64,000 nucleotides of DNA from UMGS1370 sp963557065 (lineage in GTDB: Bacteria; Bacillota; Clostridia; Lachnospirales; Lachnospiraceae): NCBI GenBank assembly GCA_963557065.1, contig CAUWCT010000003.1:1-64000 (forward strand). Reading direction: 5' to 3'. The notes under the pieces are model-generated. The model searched no databases. It was not told where the DNA came from and saw only the letters and a list, made by a program, of their open reading frames with translations. Both the position numbers and the translations under genes were made by a program. Of this stretch, positions 1 through 9,522 are shown one piece after another. Every line of letters starts with the position of its first letter. Positions within the stretch are counted from its first letter, which is position 1.

Positions 1-36
1 GGAATCTAACCATATGGATATAAAATTAACTAAATG

Positions 37-187
37 ACATTGGTTCAGCCATGCAAAGCTTCAGGCAGAAAAAAGCCTTGAAAGCTTGCTTTCATAAGAG
101 TTTTTCTGCCTGAAGCTTTATAGGGCGGACGCCAGATGCTTCTTGCGCGCTTGCGGCGGGCAAGAAGATGTATGGCTGAACCGTTAC
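37..187. repeat. Dispersed palindromic repeat, family 1, copy A
   Basis: A roughly 150-bp structured repeat upstream of the alanyl-tRNA editing gene. Its left edge GGTTCAGCCATG (42-53) is answered at the right by TATGGCTGAACCGTTAC (171-187). Inside is a perfect 19-bp stem, 55-73 paired with 101-119, and a second stem CTTCTTGC (139-146) with GCAAGAAG (160-167). It matches the reverse complement of copy C (37203-37353) along its whole length. The left outer five bases are degenerate compared with copy C, so this copy looks older. Confidence 0.85.
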
Positions 188-228
188 GATAATGGCGGTA
201 TTATTTTGGAAAAGAGGTTACAGTAAAA

Positions 229-1395
229 ATGATGCAGAAGCTGTATTATGAAACGCCTTATGTGAAATCCTTTATGTGTACGGTTCTATCCTGCCAGCAG
301 GGAAAACGCGGATATGAGACGATTCTCAGCCAGACTGGTTTTTATCCGGAAGGAGGCGGACAGCCGGCAGATACGGGAACTCTGGGAGGGATTCCGGTAC
401 TGGATGTCCAGGAAATAGGAGGAGAGATTGTCCATATTCTGGAACGTCCCATTGAAGCAGGTACCCTGGCAGAGGGAATCATTGACTGGGACAGGCGGTT
501 TTCCTATATGCAGCAGCACACCGGGGAACATATTTTGTCCGGACTGATTCATGAACGGTTTGGATATAACAATGTGGGATTTCATATGGGAGCAGAGGAA
601 GTGACCATTGACTTTGACGGAACTATGACGATGGAAGAGGCAGAAGAGATGGAACTTCTGGCCAATGAGGTTGTTTTTGACAACCGGCCGGTAACCGTCA
701 GTTATCCCAGTGAAGAAGAGTTAAAGACCATTCCTTACCGGAGCAAAAAAGAACTGACCGGACAGGTCCGGATTGTGGAGATTGCGGGTGCGGATATCTG
801 TGCCTGCTGCGGAACCCATGTGGAGAGAACCGGGGAGATTGGCCTGATTAAAATTACCAACCTTATGAATTACAAGGGAGGGGTCCGCATGACGATTGTA
901 TGCGGCAGACAGGCCCTTTTTGATTTCGGGAAGAAACAAAAACAGATTGCCAGGATTTCCAGTCTGCTGTCCGCAAAGCCGGGAGAGGTGGCGTTGGCAG
1001 TTGAAAAACAGAAAGAAGAACTTCAGGCAGCCGCCTATTTAAATGTCTCCCTTTACCGCCAGCTATTTGAGGCATGGGCCTTAGGATATCCAGAGAGCGA
1101 TGGTTTGACAATGCTTTGGAAAAAAGGACTTTCCCCGGTACAGCTAAGAGAACTGGCTAATCTGTTCTGTCAGGAAAAAAAGGGGGGCGTTGTATTAGCC
1201 TGTTCAGAAAAAGAGGGCAGGTATCAGTATGCTCTGGCTGGCAGGCTAAAAGACGCTAAAGTTCTTGCAGGTGCTTTAAATGCCCGGTTAAACGGCAGGG
1301 GCGGAGGCGGCAGTCAGATGGCGCAGGGTACGTTTTTTGCCGCAAGAGAAGAGATTGAACAGGTGATTTTGGAGGAAATGAATGGACTTAAATAA
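229..1395 (+). CDS. Alanyl-tRNA editing protein (AlaX-type, with DHHA1 domain)
   Basis: A free-standing editing enzyme that hydrolyses mischarged Ser- or Gly-tRNA(Ala) in the cytoplasm. The N-terminal part resembles the second additional (editing) domain of AlaRS. The zinc site is visible as HTGEH near residues 97-101 and CCGTH near 194-198. The C-terminal half ends in a DHHA1-like glycine-rich stretch, GRGGGGSQMAQG. About 388 residues is usual for the long AlaX form of Firmicutes. Two ATGs (229 and 232) are possible starts; the RBS is weak. It overlaps the next gene by 14 bp, so the two are probably cotranscribed. Confidence 0.9.
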   Translation: MMQKLYYETPYVKSFMCTVLSCQQGKRGYETILSQTGFYPEGGGQPADTGTLGGIPVLDVQEIGGEIVHILERPIEAGTLAEGIIDWDRRFSYMQQHTGEHILSGLIHERFGYNNVGFHMGAEEVTIDFDGTMTMEEAEEMELLANEVVFDNRPVTVSYPSEEELKTIPYRSKKELTGQVRIVEIAGADICACCGTHVERTGEIGLIKITNLMNYKGGVRMTIVCGRQALFDFGKKQKQIARISSLLSAKPGEVALAVEKQKEELQAAAYLNVSLYRQLFEAWALGYPESDGLTMLWKKGLSPVQLRELANLFCQEKKGGVVLACSEKEGRYQYALAGRLKDAKVLAGALNARLNGRGGGGSQMAQGTFFAAREEIEQVILEEMNGLK

Positions 1396-2503
1396 AGAAA
1401 CCATTAAAAAACTGCAGGGACTTATCATCTTTACAGTGGCAGTGCTGATAGCAGGGGCAAATTACCAAAGGCTGTTTAGGCTGTTTGGAGCAGTGATCAG
1501 CATGGCGTTTCCGTTTTTGCTGGGCGGAGCCATTGCCTTTATTCTCAATGTTCCCATGCGCAACATTGAAAAATTGTTCCCCAAAAGGGCAGGAAGATGG
1601 AAACGGCCTGCGGCTTTAGCTGTTTCAATAGCTTTAGTAGCGGTGATTCTTCTCACTGTCATTGTAGTAGTAATTCCTCAGATGTGGAGGACGATTTATT
1701 CTCTGAAAAGCAGCGTTCCGGCATTTTTTGAGGGCATGCAGCTATGGCTGGAAAAGTTGTTTGCAGACAATCCCCAGATTATTGCGTGGATCAATACCAT
1801 TGAGATCGACTGGCAGGAAATGATGCAGGAAATGATCGAGTTTTTGAAAAACGGCGCCGGTTCTGTACTGTCCACCACATTCTCGGCAGCTGCCAATATT
1901 GCAAGCGGTGTTACCTCAATGGGAATCGGCATGGTATTTGCGATTTATATTCTGCTTCAAAAAGAGACATTATCTGCTCAGGCAAAAAAGGTTTTAAAGG
2001 CATTTCTTCCGGAAAAGTGGGAAAGACGGACAATAGAAGTGGCTGCCCTGACAGAGCGGACCTTCAGCAGCTTTCTGGCAGGACAGTGTGTGGAAGCGGT
2101 GATTCTGGGAAGCATGTTTTTTATCACTTTGCTTATTCTGCATCTCCCATATGCGCTCCTTATCGGAGTCCTGATTGCCTTTACAGCGCTGATTCCGGTA
2201 TTTGGCGCGTTTATCGGCTGCGCAGTGGGGATTTTTCTCATGCTGATGGTAAGTCCCATTGACGCGCTGATCTTTACCGCAGTGTTTTTTATCCTCCAGC
2301 AGATAGAAGGAAATCTGATCTACCCCCATGTGGTAGGAAACTCGGTCGGACTTCCTTCTATGTGGGTGCTGGTGGCAGTAACCATAGGCGGCAGCGCTAT
2401 GGGCGTTCTGGGAATGCTGATATTCATTCCCTTATCCTCTGTATGTTACACGCTATTCCGCGGTATCGTTAATCAGCGTCTGAGCGGGAAAAAGAAGGAA
2501 TAG
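1382..2503 (+). CDS. AI-2E family transporter (polytopic membrane protein)
   Basis: A 373-residue membrane protein with about seven to eight hydrophobic segments and the AI-2E transporter layout: a pair of N-terminal helices, a soluble stretch around residues 105-165, then a C-terminal bundle ending in the glycine-rich GGSAMGVLGMLIFIPL. Family members export quorum-sensing or other small molecules, or act as Na+/H+ antiporters, so the substrate cannot be read from sequence. The start is preceded by GGAGG inside the upstream gene. The last 35 bp overlap the convergent PHP gene. Confidence 0.85.
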   Translation: MDLNKETIKKLQGLIIFTVAVLIAGANYQRLFRLFGAVISMAFPFLLGGAIAFILNVPMRNIEKLFPKRAGRWKRPAALAVSIALVAVILLTVIVVVIPQMWRTIYSLKSSVPAFFEGMQLWLEKLFADNPQIIAWINTIEIDWQEMMQEMIEFLKNGAGSVLSTTFSAAANIASGVTSMGIGMVFAIYILLQKETLSAQAKKVLKAFLPEKWERRTIEVAALTERTFSSFLAGQCVEAVILGSMFFITLLILHLPYALLIGVLIAFTALIPVFGAFIGCAVGIFLMLMVSPIDALIFTAVFFILQQIEGNLIYPHVVGNSVGLPSMWVLVAVTIGGSAMGVLGMLIFIPLSSVCYTLFRGIVNQRLSGKKKE

Positions 2504-3350
2504 GCGGATTTGTCAGCCGCTTTTCAATATCTTCCAGTAAAAGATGGGACAAACAAAGTCCGCCCCGTCCGGTTCCTATGGAAATATCCGGTTTATTAGC
2601 GCCATGGAAATCCGATCCTCCCGTAGGAAGAAGATGGTATTTGCGGGCTATTTTGCGAAGTCTCCGGCTTTGTTCCGGTGTTTGGGAAGAATGATAGACT
2701 TCAAGTCCCATAAGTCCAAGCCGGGAAAGAAAACCGACCAGTTTGTCCGTTTCTTCCCATCCAAGCCGATACTGGACCGGGTGGGCCAGGGCCGGGAAGG
2801 CATGGTTGTCTGTCAGTACTTTCATGGCATGTTCCGGCGTAATCAGTTCTTTTTTCAGGCAGTATTTGCTGCCGTACTGCAGATAAGAGGAAAAGGCATC
2901 TTTCATGGATGAGGCATAACCGTTTTCCACAAGCGCTCTGGCAAAATGCGCTCTGGTGATAACCGTGTCGGGATTGCCGGCAGTTAAATCTTCTCTGGTT
3001 ATGTGAAAACCGTCTGCCTGAAAACGGCGAAGCATTTCCTTATTGCGCCACAAGCGAACAGATAAAAGTTCCTTTAGTTCATTTGCAAAAGAGGGATCCT
3101 GGCAGTTGATAAAGAGTCCCAATATATGAATCTCTTTCCCTTCATAGACGCAGGACAGCTCTACACCGGGAATTACCCGGACGCCAAGTTCCCTGCCTCT
3201 CAAAACCGCAGCAGGAACGCCGGCAACTGTATCATGGTCAGTCAGGGCAATGGCTGACAGACCGGCTCTATGCGCCTGCTCAGCAACTTCGGCCGGTGAA
3301 AGGGTGCCGTCTGAGGCATTAGAATGAACATGAAGATCAATATAGGACAT
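2469..3350 (-). CDS. PHP-domain phosphoesterase (RNase AM / nucleoside bisphosphatase type)
   Basis: A 293-residue PHP protein. The metal-binding motifs are DLHVHSNASDG at the N-terminus, LTDHDT near residue 40, ALAHP near residue 195 and GGSDFHG near residue 247. YciV/TrpH-like members remove phosphate from 3',5'-nucleoside bisphosphates or trim 5' ends of RNA, so a role in nucleotide or RNA turnover is likely. The start at 3350 was chosen over an upstream in-frame start because AAGGAGG lies just before it. It is convergent with the AI-2E gene and divergent from the VanW gene. Confidence 0.88.
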   Translation of the reverse strand: MSYIDLHVHSNASDGTLSPAEVAEQAHRAGLSAIALTDHDTVAGVPAAVLRGRELGVRVIPGVELSCVYEGKEIHILGLFINCQDPSFANELKELLSVRLWRNKEMLRRFQADGFHITREDLTAGNPDTVITRAHFARALVENGYASSMKDAFSSYLQYGSKYCLKKELITPEHAMKVLTDNHAFPALAHPVQYRLGWEETDKLVGFLSRLGLMGLEVYHSSQTPEQSRRLRKIARKYHLLPTGGSDFHGANKPDISIGTGRGGLCLSHLLLEDIEKRLTNPPIPSFSRSDAD

Positions 3351-3478
3351 GGTAAGAACCTCCTTGAAATATCTGGTAATAGAATAGTAACACAATAGTA
3401 ACATGTTTTCCGAAATAAGTAAATTCTGACGAAAAAATAATATTTATGATAAAAAATTTAATAATTTCGTCATTCCAT

Positions 3479-3527
3479 TTTACACAGAATATGGTATACT
3501 ACATTCTGTATCATACAGCATAATGTT
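3479..3527 (+). promoter_or_regulatory. Extended -10 promoter and hairpin before the VanW gene
   Basis: TGGTATACT (3492-3500) is an extended -10 element; no good -35 lies at the usual spacing. Directly after it is an imperfect inverted repeat, ACATT-CTGTAT-C-ATACAG-(CAT)-AATGT, about 3501-3527, at the expected transcription start. It could be an operator or a 5' RNA hairpin. Confidence 0.5.
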
Positions 3528-3550
3528 ATATTTAAGAAATAGGTGAATAT

Positions 3551-5419
3551 ATGGATGAATTAAATCGCAGAAGCCGGGCTGCCGGCTCGCAGGGAAGAAC
3601 TACAGCCAGAACTGCATCCTCTGGACGGCAGTTAAGTCCGGCAGGCAGCAGGGCGAGAGGAGCCTCATCCGGTCAGAGAAGCAACCGGACGGACGGCTAT
3701 TATAGTTCGAGAGGCAGAGGAGGAAGCGGCGGGGGACGAAGCAGTTATGACAGGAAGCCGCCGGTTTCCCACAATAAAAACTCCAAACGGAGAAAAAAAC
3801 CATCTCCCAATTATCTATGGATCGCCATTGCAGGAGCAGCGCTTATTGTTGCCATTGCGATAGGAGTCTTTCTTTTTAAGGGAAATTCTGATTCCAAAGC
3901 AGAAGAGACTTCCACAACAGCACCACCTGAGACTGAACTTCAAAAAGAAGTGATGGTAGGAGATATTGTCATTACAGGACTGTCCAGAGAAGCAGCCAGA
4001 GAGAAGATTCTGGAGGCTTATCCATGGGATATGAAAGTTGCCTGGGAAGGGGAAACTGTTGAGATTCCTAACCTGATAGAGCCGAAAGTAGATGAACTTT
4101 TACAGGAGATTTATCATGGCGAGCCAAAGGAAAATTATACACTGGATACCACAGGATTAGAAGAGGCCATTACAAAGCAGGTAAGCGCTCTTGCATCTAA
4201 GTGGGACAAACCAGCCAAAAATGCATCTATCAGCAGCTTTGACAAAGAGAGCGGAAAGTTTGTATTTGCAGGTGAAGAGACAGGACAGAAACTCGATCAG
4301 GAGGCTTTAGTTTCCCAGATTCAGAAGGCTGTTTCAAGCGAGGATTTTGATGCTAAGATTACTGCCCAGATGACTCCGGTTGCGCCGGAGATTACAGAAG
4401 CAGCAGCAAAAGAAAAGTACAAAATCATTGGAAAATATACGACAAAGACTACAAATAACAGCAAGAGAAATACCAATGTCCGTCTTGCCTGCGAAGCCAT
4501 TGACGGTCTTGTGCTGGCTCCGGGAGAGACTTTTTCTTTCAATGAAAGAGTAGGAGAGCGTACTGCTGCCAAGGGATATCAGTCTGCAGCCGCTTACAGC
4601 AACGGAGAAGTGGTTCAGGAGATTGGCGGCGGCGTCTGCCAGGTATCCACCACCCTTTATAACGTAGTTGTCCGCAGCGGTTTAAAGACAACAGTGCGCC
4701 GCTCCCATACATTTGAACCTTCTTATGTTACGCCTGGAATGGACGCAACTGTAAGCTGGGGCGGTCCGGACTATGCATTTGTCAATAATTCAGATGCAGG
4801 AATCGGTATCCGGGCTTCTTACAGTGATCAGACATGCACCATCTCTATTTATGGAATTCCGGTTTTGGAAGAAGGAATAGAGTATGATTTAAAATCTACC
4901 AAAATTAAGGATACCAATCCTCCTGCTCCTACTTATGTGGAGGATCAGACGGTACAGCCTGGTACAGAGGTTGTGGACAGCGCAGGCAGTTCCGGAAGCC
5001 AGTGGGAGGTACGTCTGATTGTGACAAAGAATGGAGAGAAAGTCAGTGATGATGTAGATCACACATCCACTTATAAAGGACATGCGCCGGTAGTAAAGAG
5101 AAACACATCCGGAGTATGGCTTCCAACGCCAGAACAGAGTCTTCCAGAAGGCACAACTTTGCCGGGAGAGACCCTTCCGTCTGTCGGAGAGCCAAGTGGG
5201 GGAGAGACAACAGCCCCCTCAACGGAAACCACTGCTCCGGCAGGGCCGGGTCAGGAAACCAGTGCGCCTTCAGCCGAGCCGGAAGGACCGGGAGCGGGGC
5301 TTCCGGCGCCTGGAGAAGGGGGAGAGCCGGGAGGAAATCCGGCACCTACTGTTCCTCAGGGGCCCGGAACCTCTGATACCGGAACGGCTCCGGCAGGCCC
5401 AGCCGGACCTGGAGTATAA
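3551..5419 (+). CDS. VanW family protein, membrane-anchored
   Basis: A 622-residue cell-envelope protein. Residues 1-85 are a basic Ser/Gly/Arg-rich cytoplasmic tail, followed by one membrane segment (about 89-110, YLWIAIAGAALIVAIAIGVFLF). The outer part has a peptidoglycan-binding-like region (about 135-270), then the VanW domain with FSFNERVGERTAAKGYQSA and GGGVCQVSTTLYN. A G5-like region precedes a Pro/Gly/Glu/Thr-rich tail from about residue 520. VanW was named for vancomycin clusters, but most members, including this one, stand alone and have an unknown wall-related role. The low-complexity tail may be surface exposed. Confidence 0.85.
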   Translation: MDELNRRSRAAGSQGRTTARTASSGRQLSPAGSRARGASSGQRSNRTDGYYSSRGRGGSGGGRSSYDRKPPVSHNKNSKRRKKPSPNYLWIAIAGAALIVAIAIGVFLFKGNSDSKAEETSTTAPPETELQKEVMVGDIVITGLSREAAREKILEAYPWDMKVAWEGETVEIPNLIEPKVDELLQEIYHGEPKENYTLDTTGLEEAITKQVSALASKWDKPAKNASISSFDKESGKFVFAGEETGQKLDQEALVSQIQKAVSSEDFDAKITAQMTPVAPEITEAAAKEKYKIIGKYTTKTTNNSKRNTNVRLACEAIDGLVLAPGETFSFNERVGERTAAKGYQSAAAYSNGEVVQEIGGGVCQVSTTLYNVVVRSGLKTTVRRSHTFEPSYVTPGMDATVSWGGPDYAFVNNSDAGIGIRASYSDQTCTISIYGIPVLEEGIEYDLKSTKIKDTNPPAPTYVEDQTVQPGTEVVDSAGSSGSQWEVRLIVTKNGEKVSDDVDHTSTYKGHAPVVKRNTSGVWLPTPEQSLPEGTTLPGETLPSVGEPSGGETTAPSTETTAPAGPGQETSAPSAEPEGPGAGLPAPGEGGEPGGNPAPTVPQGPGTSDTGTAPAGPAGPGV

Positions 5420-5440
5420 ACGAATCATTGCAGTACAAAA

Positions 5441-5478
5441 GCAGAGAAAAGCAGAGCGACATTTCTCTGCTTTTTTTT
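5441..5478 (+). terminator. Rho-independent terminator after the VanW gene
   Basis: Stem GCAGAGAAA (5441-5449) with TTTCTCTGC (5462-5470), 12-nt loop, followed by eight T. Confidence 0.9.
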
Positions 5479-5499
5479 GTATACATTCCGAATAACCGT

Positions 5500-5527
5500 T
5501 TGCAATTTGTATAAAAATTGATATAAT
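5500..5527 (+). promoter_or_regulatory. Promoter of the PFOR gene
   Basis: TTGCAA (5500-5505), 16-bp spacer, TATAAT (5522-5527). This is a strong SigA-type promoter, with about 80 nt of leader before the RBS GGAGG at 5601. Confidence 0.75.
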
Positions 5528-5614
5528 AGTAAACAGGTCAGTCTCTTTTTTGGATGTTTGCAGCCAAAAAGAGACAAACTAACACCAACTCACATTTGTA
5601 GGAGGAAAAGTAAA

Positions 5615-8600
5615 ATGGCAAGAAAAATGAAAACCATGGATGGTAATCAGGCCGCTTCTCACGCTTCTTATGCGTTTACGGACGTTGCCGCTATCTATCC
5701 GATTACCCCTTCATCTGTTATGGCAGAACATACAGACGAATGGGCGACTGACGGAAGACTGAATATCTTCGGACGTACCGTACAGGTAACCGAGATGCAG
5801 TCTGAAGCAGGTGCCGCAGGTGCTGTGCATGGCTCTCTAGCAGCAGGTGCATTAACCACTACCTACACCGCTTCCCAGGGCTTATTGTTAATGATCCCGA
5901 ACCTTTACAAGATCGCAGGCGAGCAGCTTCCAGGCGTATTCAACGTATCCGCACGTGCAATTGCAAGCCACGCTCTGTCCATTTTCGGCGATCACTCTGA
6001 CGTATACGCATGCCGTCAGACCGGCTGCGCTATGTTGTGCGAGTCCAGCGTTCAGGAAGTTATGGACTTAACTCCAGTTGCTCATCTGGCAGCTATTAAG
6101 GGCAAAGTTCCATTTATCAACTTCTTCGACGGTTTCCGCACCTCCCATGAGATTCAGAAGATTGAGACCTGGGATTACGAGGATTTAAAAGATATGGCTG
6201 ATATGGATGCAATCGACGCATTCCGCAAGCACGCATTAAATCCAAATCATCCTTGCGAGAGAGGTTCCGCTCAGAACCCGGATATCTTCTTCCAGGCAAG
6301 AGAAGCTTGTAACCCATACTACGATGCTCTTCCGGCAATCGTTCAGGAGTACATGGACAAGGTTAACGAAAAGATCGGTACCAACTATAAGCTGTTCAAC
6401 TACTATGGCGCTGAGGATGCAGAGCAGGTTATTATCGCAATGGGTTCTGTAAATGAAACCATTGAAGAGACCATTGATTACCTGGCAGCTCAGGGCAGAA
6501 AAGTAGGTCTTGTAAAAGTACGTCTGTACAGACCATTCTGCGCAGATGCGTTAGTAGATGCAATCCCGGATACTGTTAAGAAGATTACTGTATTAGACAG
6601 AACCAAAGAGCCAGGTGCTTTAGGTGAGCCATTATACTTAGATGTTGTTGCTGCATTAAAGAACACCAAGTTCGATGCAGTTCCAGTATTTACTGGACGT
6701 TACGGTTTAGGTTCCAAGGATACCACTCCGGCACAGATCGTTGCAGTTTATGACAATGATTCCAAGAAGAAATTCACCATCGGTATCGTGGATGACGTAA
6801 CCAACTTATCCTTAGAGATTGGCGCTCCTTTAGTTACTACTCCAGAGGGAACTACCAACTGTAAGTTCTGGGGTCTGGGCGCAGACGGTACTGTAGGAGC
6901 TAACAAAAACTCCATCAAGATCATTGGCGACAACACAGATATGTATGCACAGGCATACTTTGATTACGACTCCAAGAAGTCCGGCGGCGTTACCATGTCC
7001 CACTTACGTTTCGGACATTCTCCGATTAAGTCTACTTATCTGATTCGCAAGGCCAACTTTGTAGCATGTCATAATCCGGCATACGTGCGCAAGTACAACA
7101 TGGTTCAGGAATTAGTAGACGGCGGCACCTTCTTACTGAACTGCGCTTGGGATATGGAAGGCTTAGAGAAGCACTTACCAGGCCAGGTAAAGAAGTTTAT
7201 CGCAGACCACAACATTAACTTCTACACCATCGACGGTGTTAAGATCGGTATCGAGACCGGCATGGGCCCGACCCGTATCAATACTATTTTACAGTCCGCA
7301 TTCTTCGAGTTAACCGGCATTATTCCGGCTGACAAGGCAAACCAGCTGATGAAGGATGCTGCACAGAAGACCTACGGCCGTAAGGGCGAGGACGTTGTTA
7401 AGAAGAACTGGGCAGCTATTGATGCAGGCGCTAAGGGCGTTGTAAAGGTAGAGGTTCCAGAGAGCTGGAAGAATTGCGAAGACGAGGGGCTTGACTTTGC
7501 AACTGCAACTGGAGACAGAAAAGACGTTATCGACTTCGTTAACAACATTCAGACCAAGGTTTCTGCTCAGGAAGGCAACTCCTTACCAGTATCTGCATTC
7601 GTTGACTATGCAGACGGCAGCACACCATCTGGTTCTGCAGCTTACGAGAAGCGCGGTATTGCAGTAAACGTACCAGTTTGGAATCCAGACAACTGTATCC
7701 AGTGTAACTTCTGTTCTTATGTCTGCCCGCACGCAGTAATCCGTCCAGTTGCTATGACTGCTGAGGAAGCTGCCAATGCACCGGCTGGCATGAAGATGAA
7801 AGATATGACTGGTATGCCTGGCATGAAGTTTGCAATCACAGTTTCTACTCTGGACTGTACCGGATGCGGTTCTTGTGCAAACGTATGTCCTGGTATGAAG
7901 GGCAACAAGGCTCTGACCATGGAACCATTAGAGAAGAGTCTGCCAGAGCAGCCAATCTTCGCATATGGACAGTCCCTGCCAATTAAGGAAGAGGTTCTTG
8001 CCAAGTTCAAAGAGACCACTGTTAAGGGCAGCCAGTTTAAGCAGCCATTACTTGAGTTCTCCGGCGCTTGTGCAGGATGTGGCGAAACTCCTTATGCAAA
8101 ATTAATCACCCAGTTATTCGGTGACAGAATGTACATTGCAAACGCAACTGGATGTTCCTCTATCTGGGGCAACTCCTCACCATCTACTCCTTACACAGTA
8201 AATGCAAAGGGACAGGGACCTGCATGGTCTAACTCCTTATTCGAGGATAACGCAGAGTTCGGTTATGGTATGCTTCTGGCTCAGAACGCTATCAGAGACG
8301 GCTTAAAGGCAAAGGTTGAGTCTGTAATGGCAAGCGCTGAAGCTTCTGACGAAGTAAAGGCAGCCTGCAAGGAATACTTAGATACCTTTACCTGCGGCGC
8401 TACCAACGGTACTGCAACAGACAAATTAGTTGCAGCATTAACCGGCTGTGAGTGCCCAACCTGCAAGGAAATCGTAAATAGCAAAGACTTCCTGGCTAAG
8501 AAGTCCCAGTGGATCTTTGGTGGTGACGGATGGGCATACGACATCGGTTTCGGCGGCGTTGACCATGTACTTGCTTCCGGCAAAGACATCAACATCATGG

Positions 8601-9151
8601 TATACGATACTGAGGTTTACTCCAATACCGGCGGACAGTCTTCCAAGGCTACCCCTGTTGGCGCTGTAGCACAGTTTGCTGCAGGCGGTAAGGATGTTAA
8701 GAAGAAAGACTTAGCTTCTATCGCAATGAGCTATGGCTATGTATATGTAGCACAGATTTCCATGGGTGCTGACTATGCACAGACTGTAAAGGCAATTGCA
8801 GAAGCAGAGGCTTATCCAGGACCATCCTTAATCATTGCTTACGCTCCATGTATCAACCATGGTATCAAGAAGGGCATGAGCAAGGCTCAGACCGAAGAGA
8901 AGTTGGCTGTTGAGTGCGGCTACTGGCATCTGTTCCGCTTCAACCCTGCTGCAGAGAACAAGTTCTCCTTAGACAGCAAGGCTCCGAAGATGGAAGGATA
9001 TCAGGACTTCTTAAAGGGAGAGGTTCGTTACCTGTCCTTAGGCTTAAAGAATCCTGCAAGAGCAGAAGATCTGTTCGCTAAGAACGAAGAATTTGCTAAG
9101 GAAAGATACGAGTATCTGCAGAAGCTGGTTACTCTGTACGGCAACAACTAA
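5615..9151 (+). CDS. nifJ: Pyruvate:ferredoxin (flavodoxin) oxidoreductase
   Basis: A homodimeric TPP and iron-sulfur enzyme that converts pyruvate and CoA to acetyl-CoA and CO2, reducing ferredoxin; central to clostridial fermentation. All domains are fused in one chain of 1178 residues, the usual length. The N-terminal pyruvate-binding domain has YPITPSSVMAEHTDEW. A two-cluster ferredoxin domain has CIQCNFCSYVCP and CTGCGSCANVCP. The TPP domain has CAGCGETPY, ATGCSS and GDGWAYDIGFGG. The start at 5615 follows GGAGGAAAAGTAAA; an upstream in-frame ATG at 5558 has no RBS. Codon use is clearly biased, as expected for a highly expressed gene. Acetyl-CoA made here can feed PduL and AckA encoded at 54.6-56.4 kb. 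Confidence 0.97.
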   Translation: MARKMKTMDGNQAASHASYAFTDVAAIYPITPSSVMAEHTDEWATDGRLNIFGRTVQVTEMQSEAGAAGAVHGSLAAGALTTTYTASQGLLLMIPNLYKIAGEQLPGVFNVSARAIASHALSIFGDHSDVYACRQTGCAMLCESSVQEVMDLTPVAHLAAIKGKVPFINFFDGFRTSHEIQKIETWDYEDLKDMADMDAIDAFRKHALNPNHPCERGSAQNPDIFFQAREACNPYYDALPAIVQEYMDKVNEKIGTNYKLFNYYGAEDAEQVIIAMGSVNETIEETIDYLAAQGRKVGLVKVRLYRPFCADALVDAIPDTVKKITVLDRTKEPGALGEPLYLDVVAALKNTKFDAVPVFTGRYGLGSKDTTPAQIVAVYDNDSKKKFTIGIVDDVTNLSLEIGAPLVTTPEGTTNCKFWGLGADGTVGANKNSIKIIGDNTDMYAQAYFDYDSKKSGGVTMSHLRFGHSPIKSTYLIRKANFVACHNPAYVRKYNMVQELVDGGTFLLNCAWDMEGLEKHLPGQVKKFIADHNINFYTIDGVKIGIETGMGPTRINTILQSAFFELTGIIPADKANQLMKDAAQKTYGRKGEDVVKKNWAAIDAGAKGVVKVEVPESWKNCEDEGLDFATATGDRKDVIDFVNNIQTKVSAQEGNSLPVSAFVDYADGSTPSGSAAYEKRGIAVNVPVWNPDNCIQCNFCSYVCPHAVIRPVAMTAEEAANAPAGMKMKDMTGMPGMKFAITVSTLDCTGCGSCANVCPGMKGNKALTMEPLEKSLPEQPIFAYGQSLPIKEEVLAKFKETTVKGSQFKQPLLEFSGACAGCGETPYAKLITQLFGDRMYIANATGCSSIWGNSSPSTPYTVNAKGQGPAWSNSLFEDNAEFGYGMLLAQNAIRDGLKAKVESVMASAEASDEVKAACKEYLDTFTCGATNGTATDKLVAALTGCECPTCKEIVNSKDFLAKKSQWIFGGDGWAYDIGFGGVDHVLASGKDINIMVYDTEVYSNTGGQSSKATPVGAVAQFAAGGKDVKKKDLASIAMSYGYVYVAQISMGADYAQTVKAIAEAEAYPGPSLIIAYAPCINHGIKKGMSKAQTEEKLAVECGYWHLFRFNPAAENKFSLDSKAPKMEGYQDFLKGEVRYLSLGLKNPARAEDLFAKNEEFAKERYEYLQKLVTLYGNN

Positions 9152-9186
9152 TTGAATATCTGATTCCTACAGATGATTTCATAAAG

Positions 9187-9218
9187 ACAGGAACTCCAAA
9201 CGGGGTTCCTGTTTTTTT
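9187..9218 (+). terminator. Rho-independent terminator after PFOR
   Basis: Stem ACAGGAACTCC (9187-9197) with GGGGTTCCTGT (9202-9212), 4-nt loop, then a T run. Confidence 0.9.
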
Positions 9219-9391
9219 GGTATCCAACGTTCTTAGAAATTATACATATTGCACAAAAAAAGTGTTTCCGTCAAAATGCTGAAAAATGGAAAATGATGAT
9301 AAAATATAGGAGAAGAACAATGGCTGATGGAAATCCACAAAGAAATGAAATTTGCAAAATGCACAAAAAAGAAGGAAATATAATAAAAAGA

Positions 9392-9420
9392 TTGACATCT
9401 TATATATCAAATGCTACAAT
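9392..9420 (+). promoter_or_regulatory. Strong promoter in the deoC leader region
   Basis: TTGACA (9392-9397), 17-bp spacer, TACAAT (9415-9420): a near-consensus SigA promoter about 200 bp upstream of deoC. It is the only strong promoter in the 470-bp gap between PFOR and deoC. The rest of the gap (9219-9391) shows only a doubtful short ORF. Confidence 0.8.
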
Positions 9421-9462
9421 ACGGTTAAATCAAATAAGCAATACATTAACGTTGATGAGCCC

Positions 9463-9498
9463 AAAAGCCAGCCGTTTCGGTTGGCTTTTTTGTTTTTT
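9463..9498 (+). terminator. Terminator or attenuator in the deoC leader
   Basis: AAAAGCCAGCCG (9463-9474) pairs with CGGTTGGCTTTT (9478-9489), one G-U pair, 3-nt loop, then a T-rich run. It lies about 40 nt after the predicted start of the 9392 promoter and before deoC. It either ends a short RNA of about 70 nt or attenuates the operon. Confidence 0.75.
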
Positions 9499-9522
9499 AT
9501 GAACAAAGGGAAGTTGCAGTTG

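Noticed and set aside
9320..9502. Short ORF (about 60 codons) with an AGGAG upstream, before deoC
   Set aside because: It runs across the strong promoter and the terminator hairpin, and the encoded peptide shows no recognisable feature; coding is unlikely.
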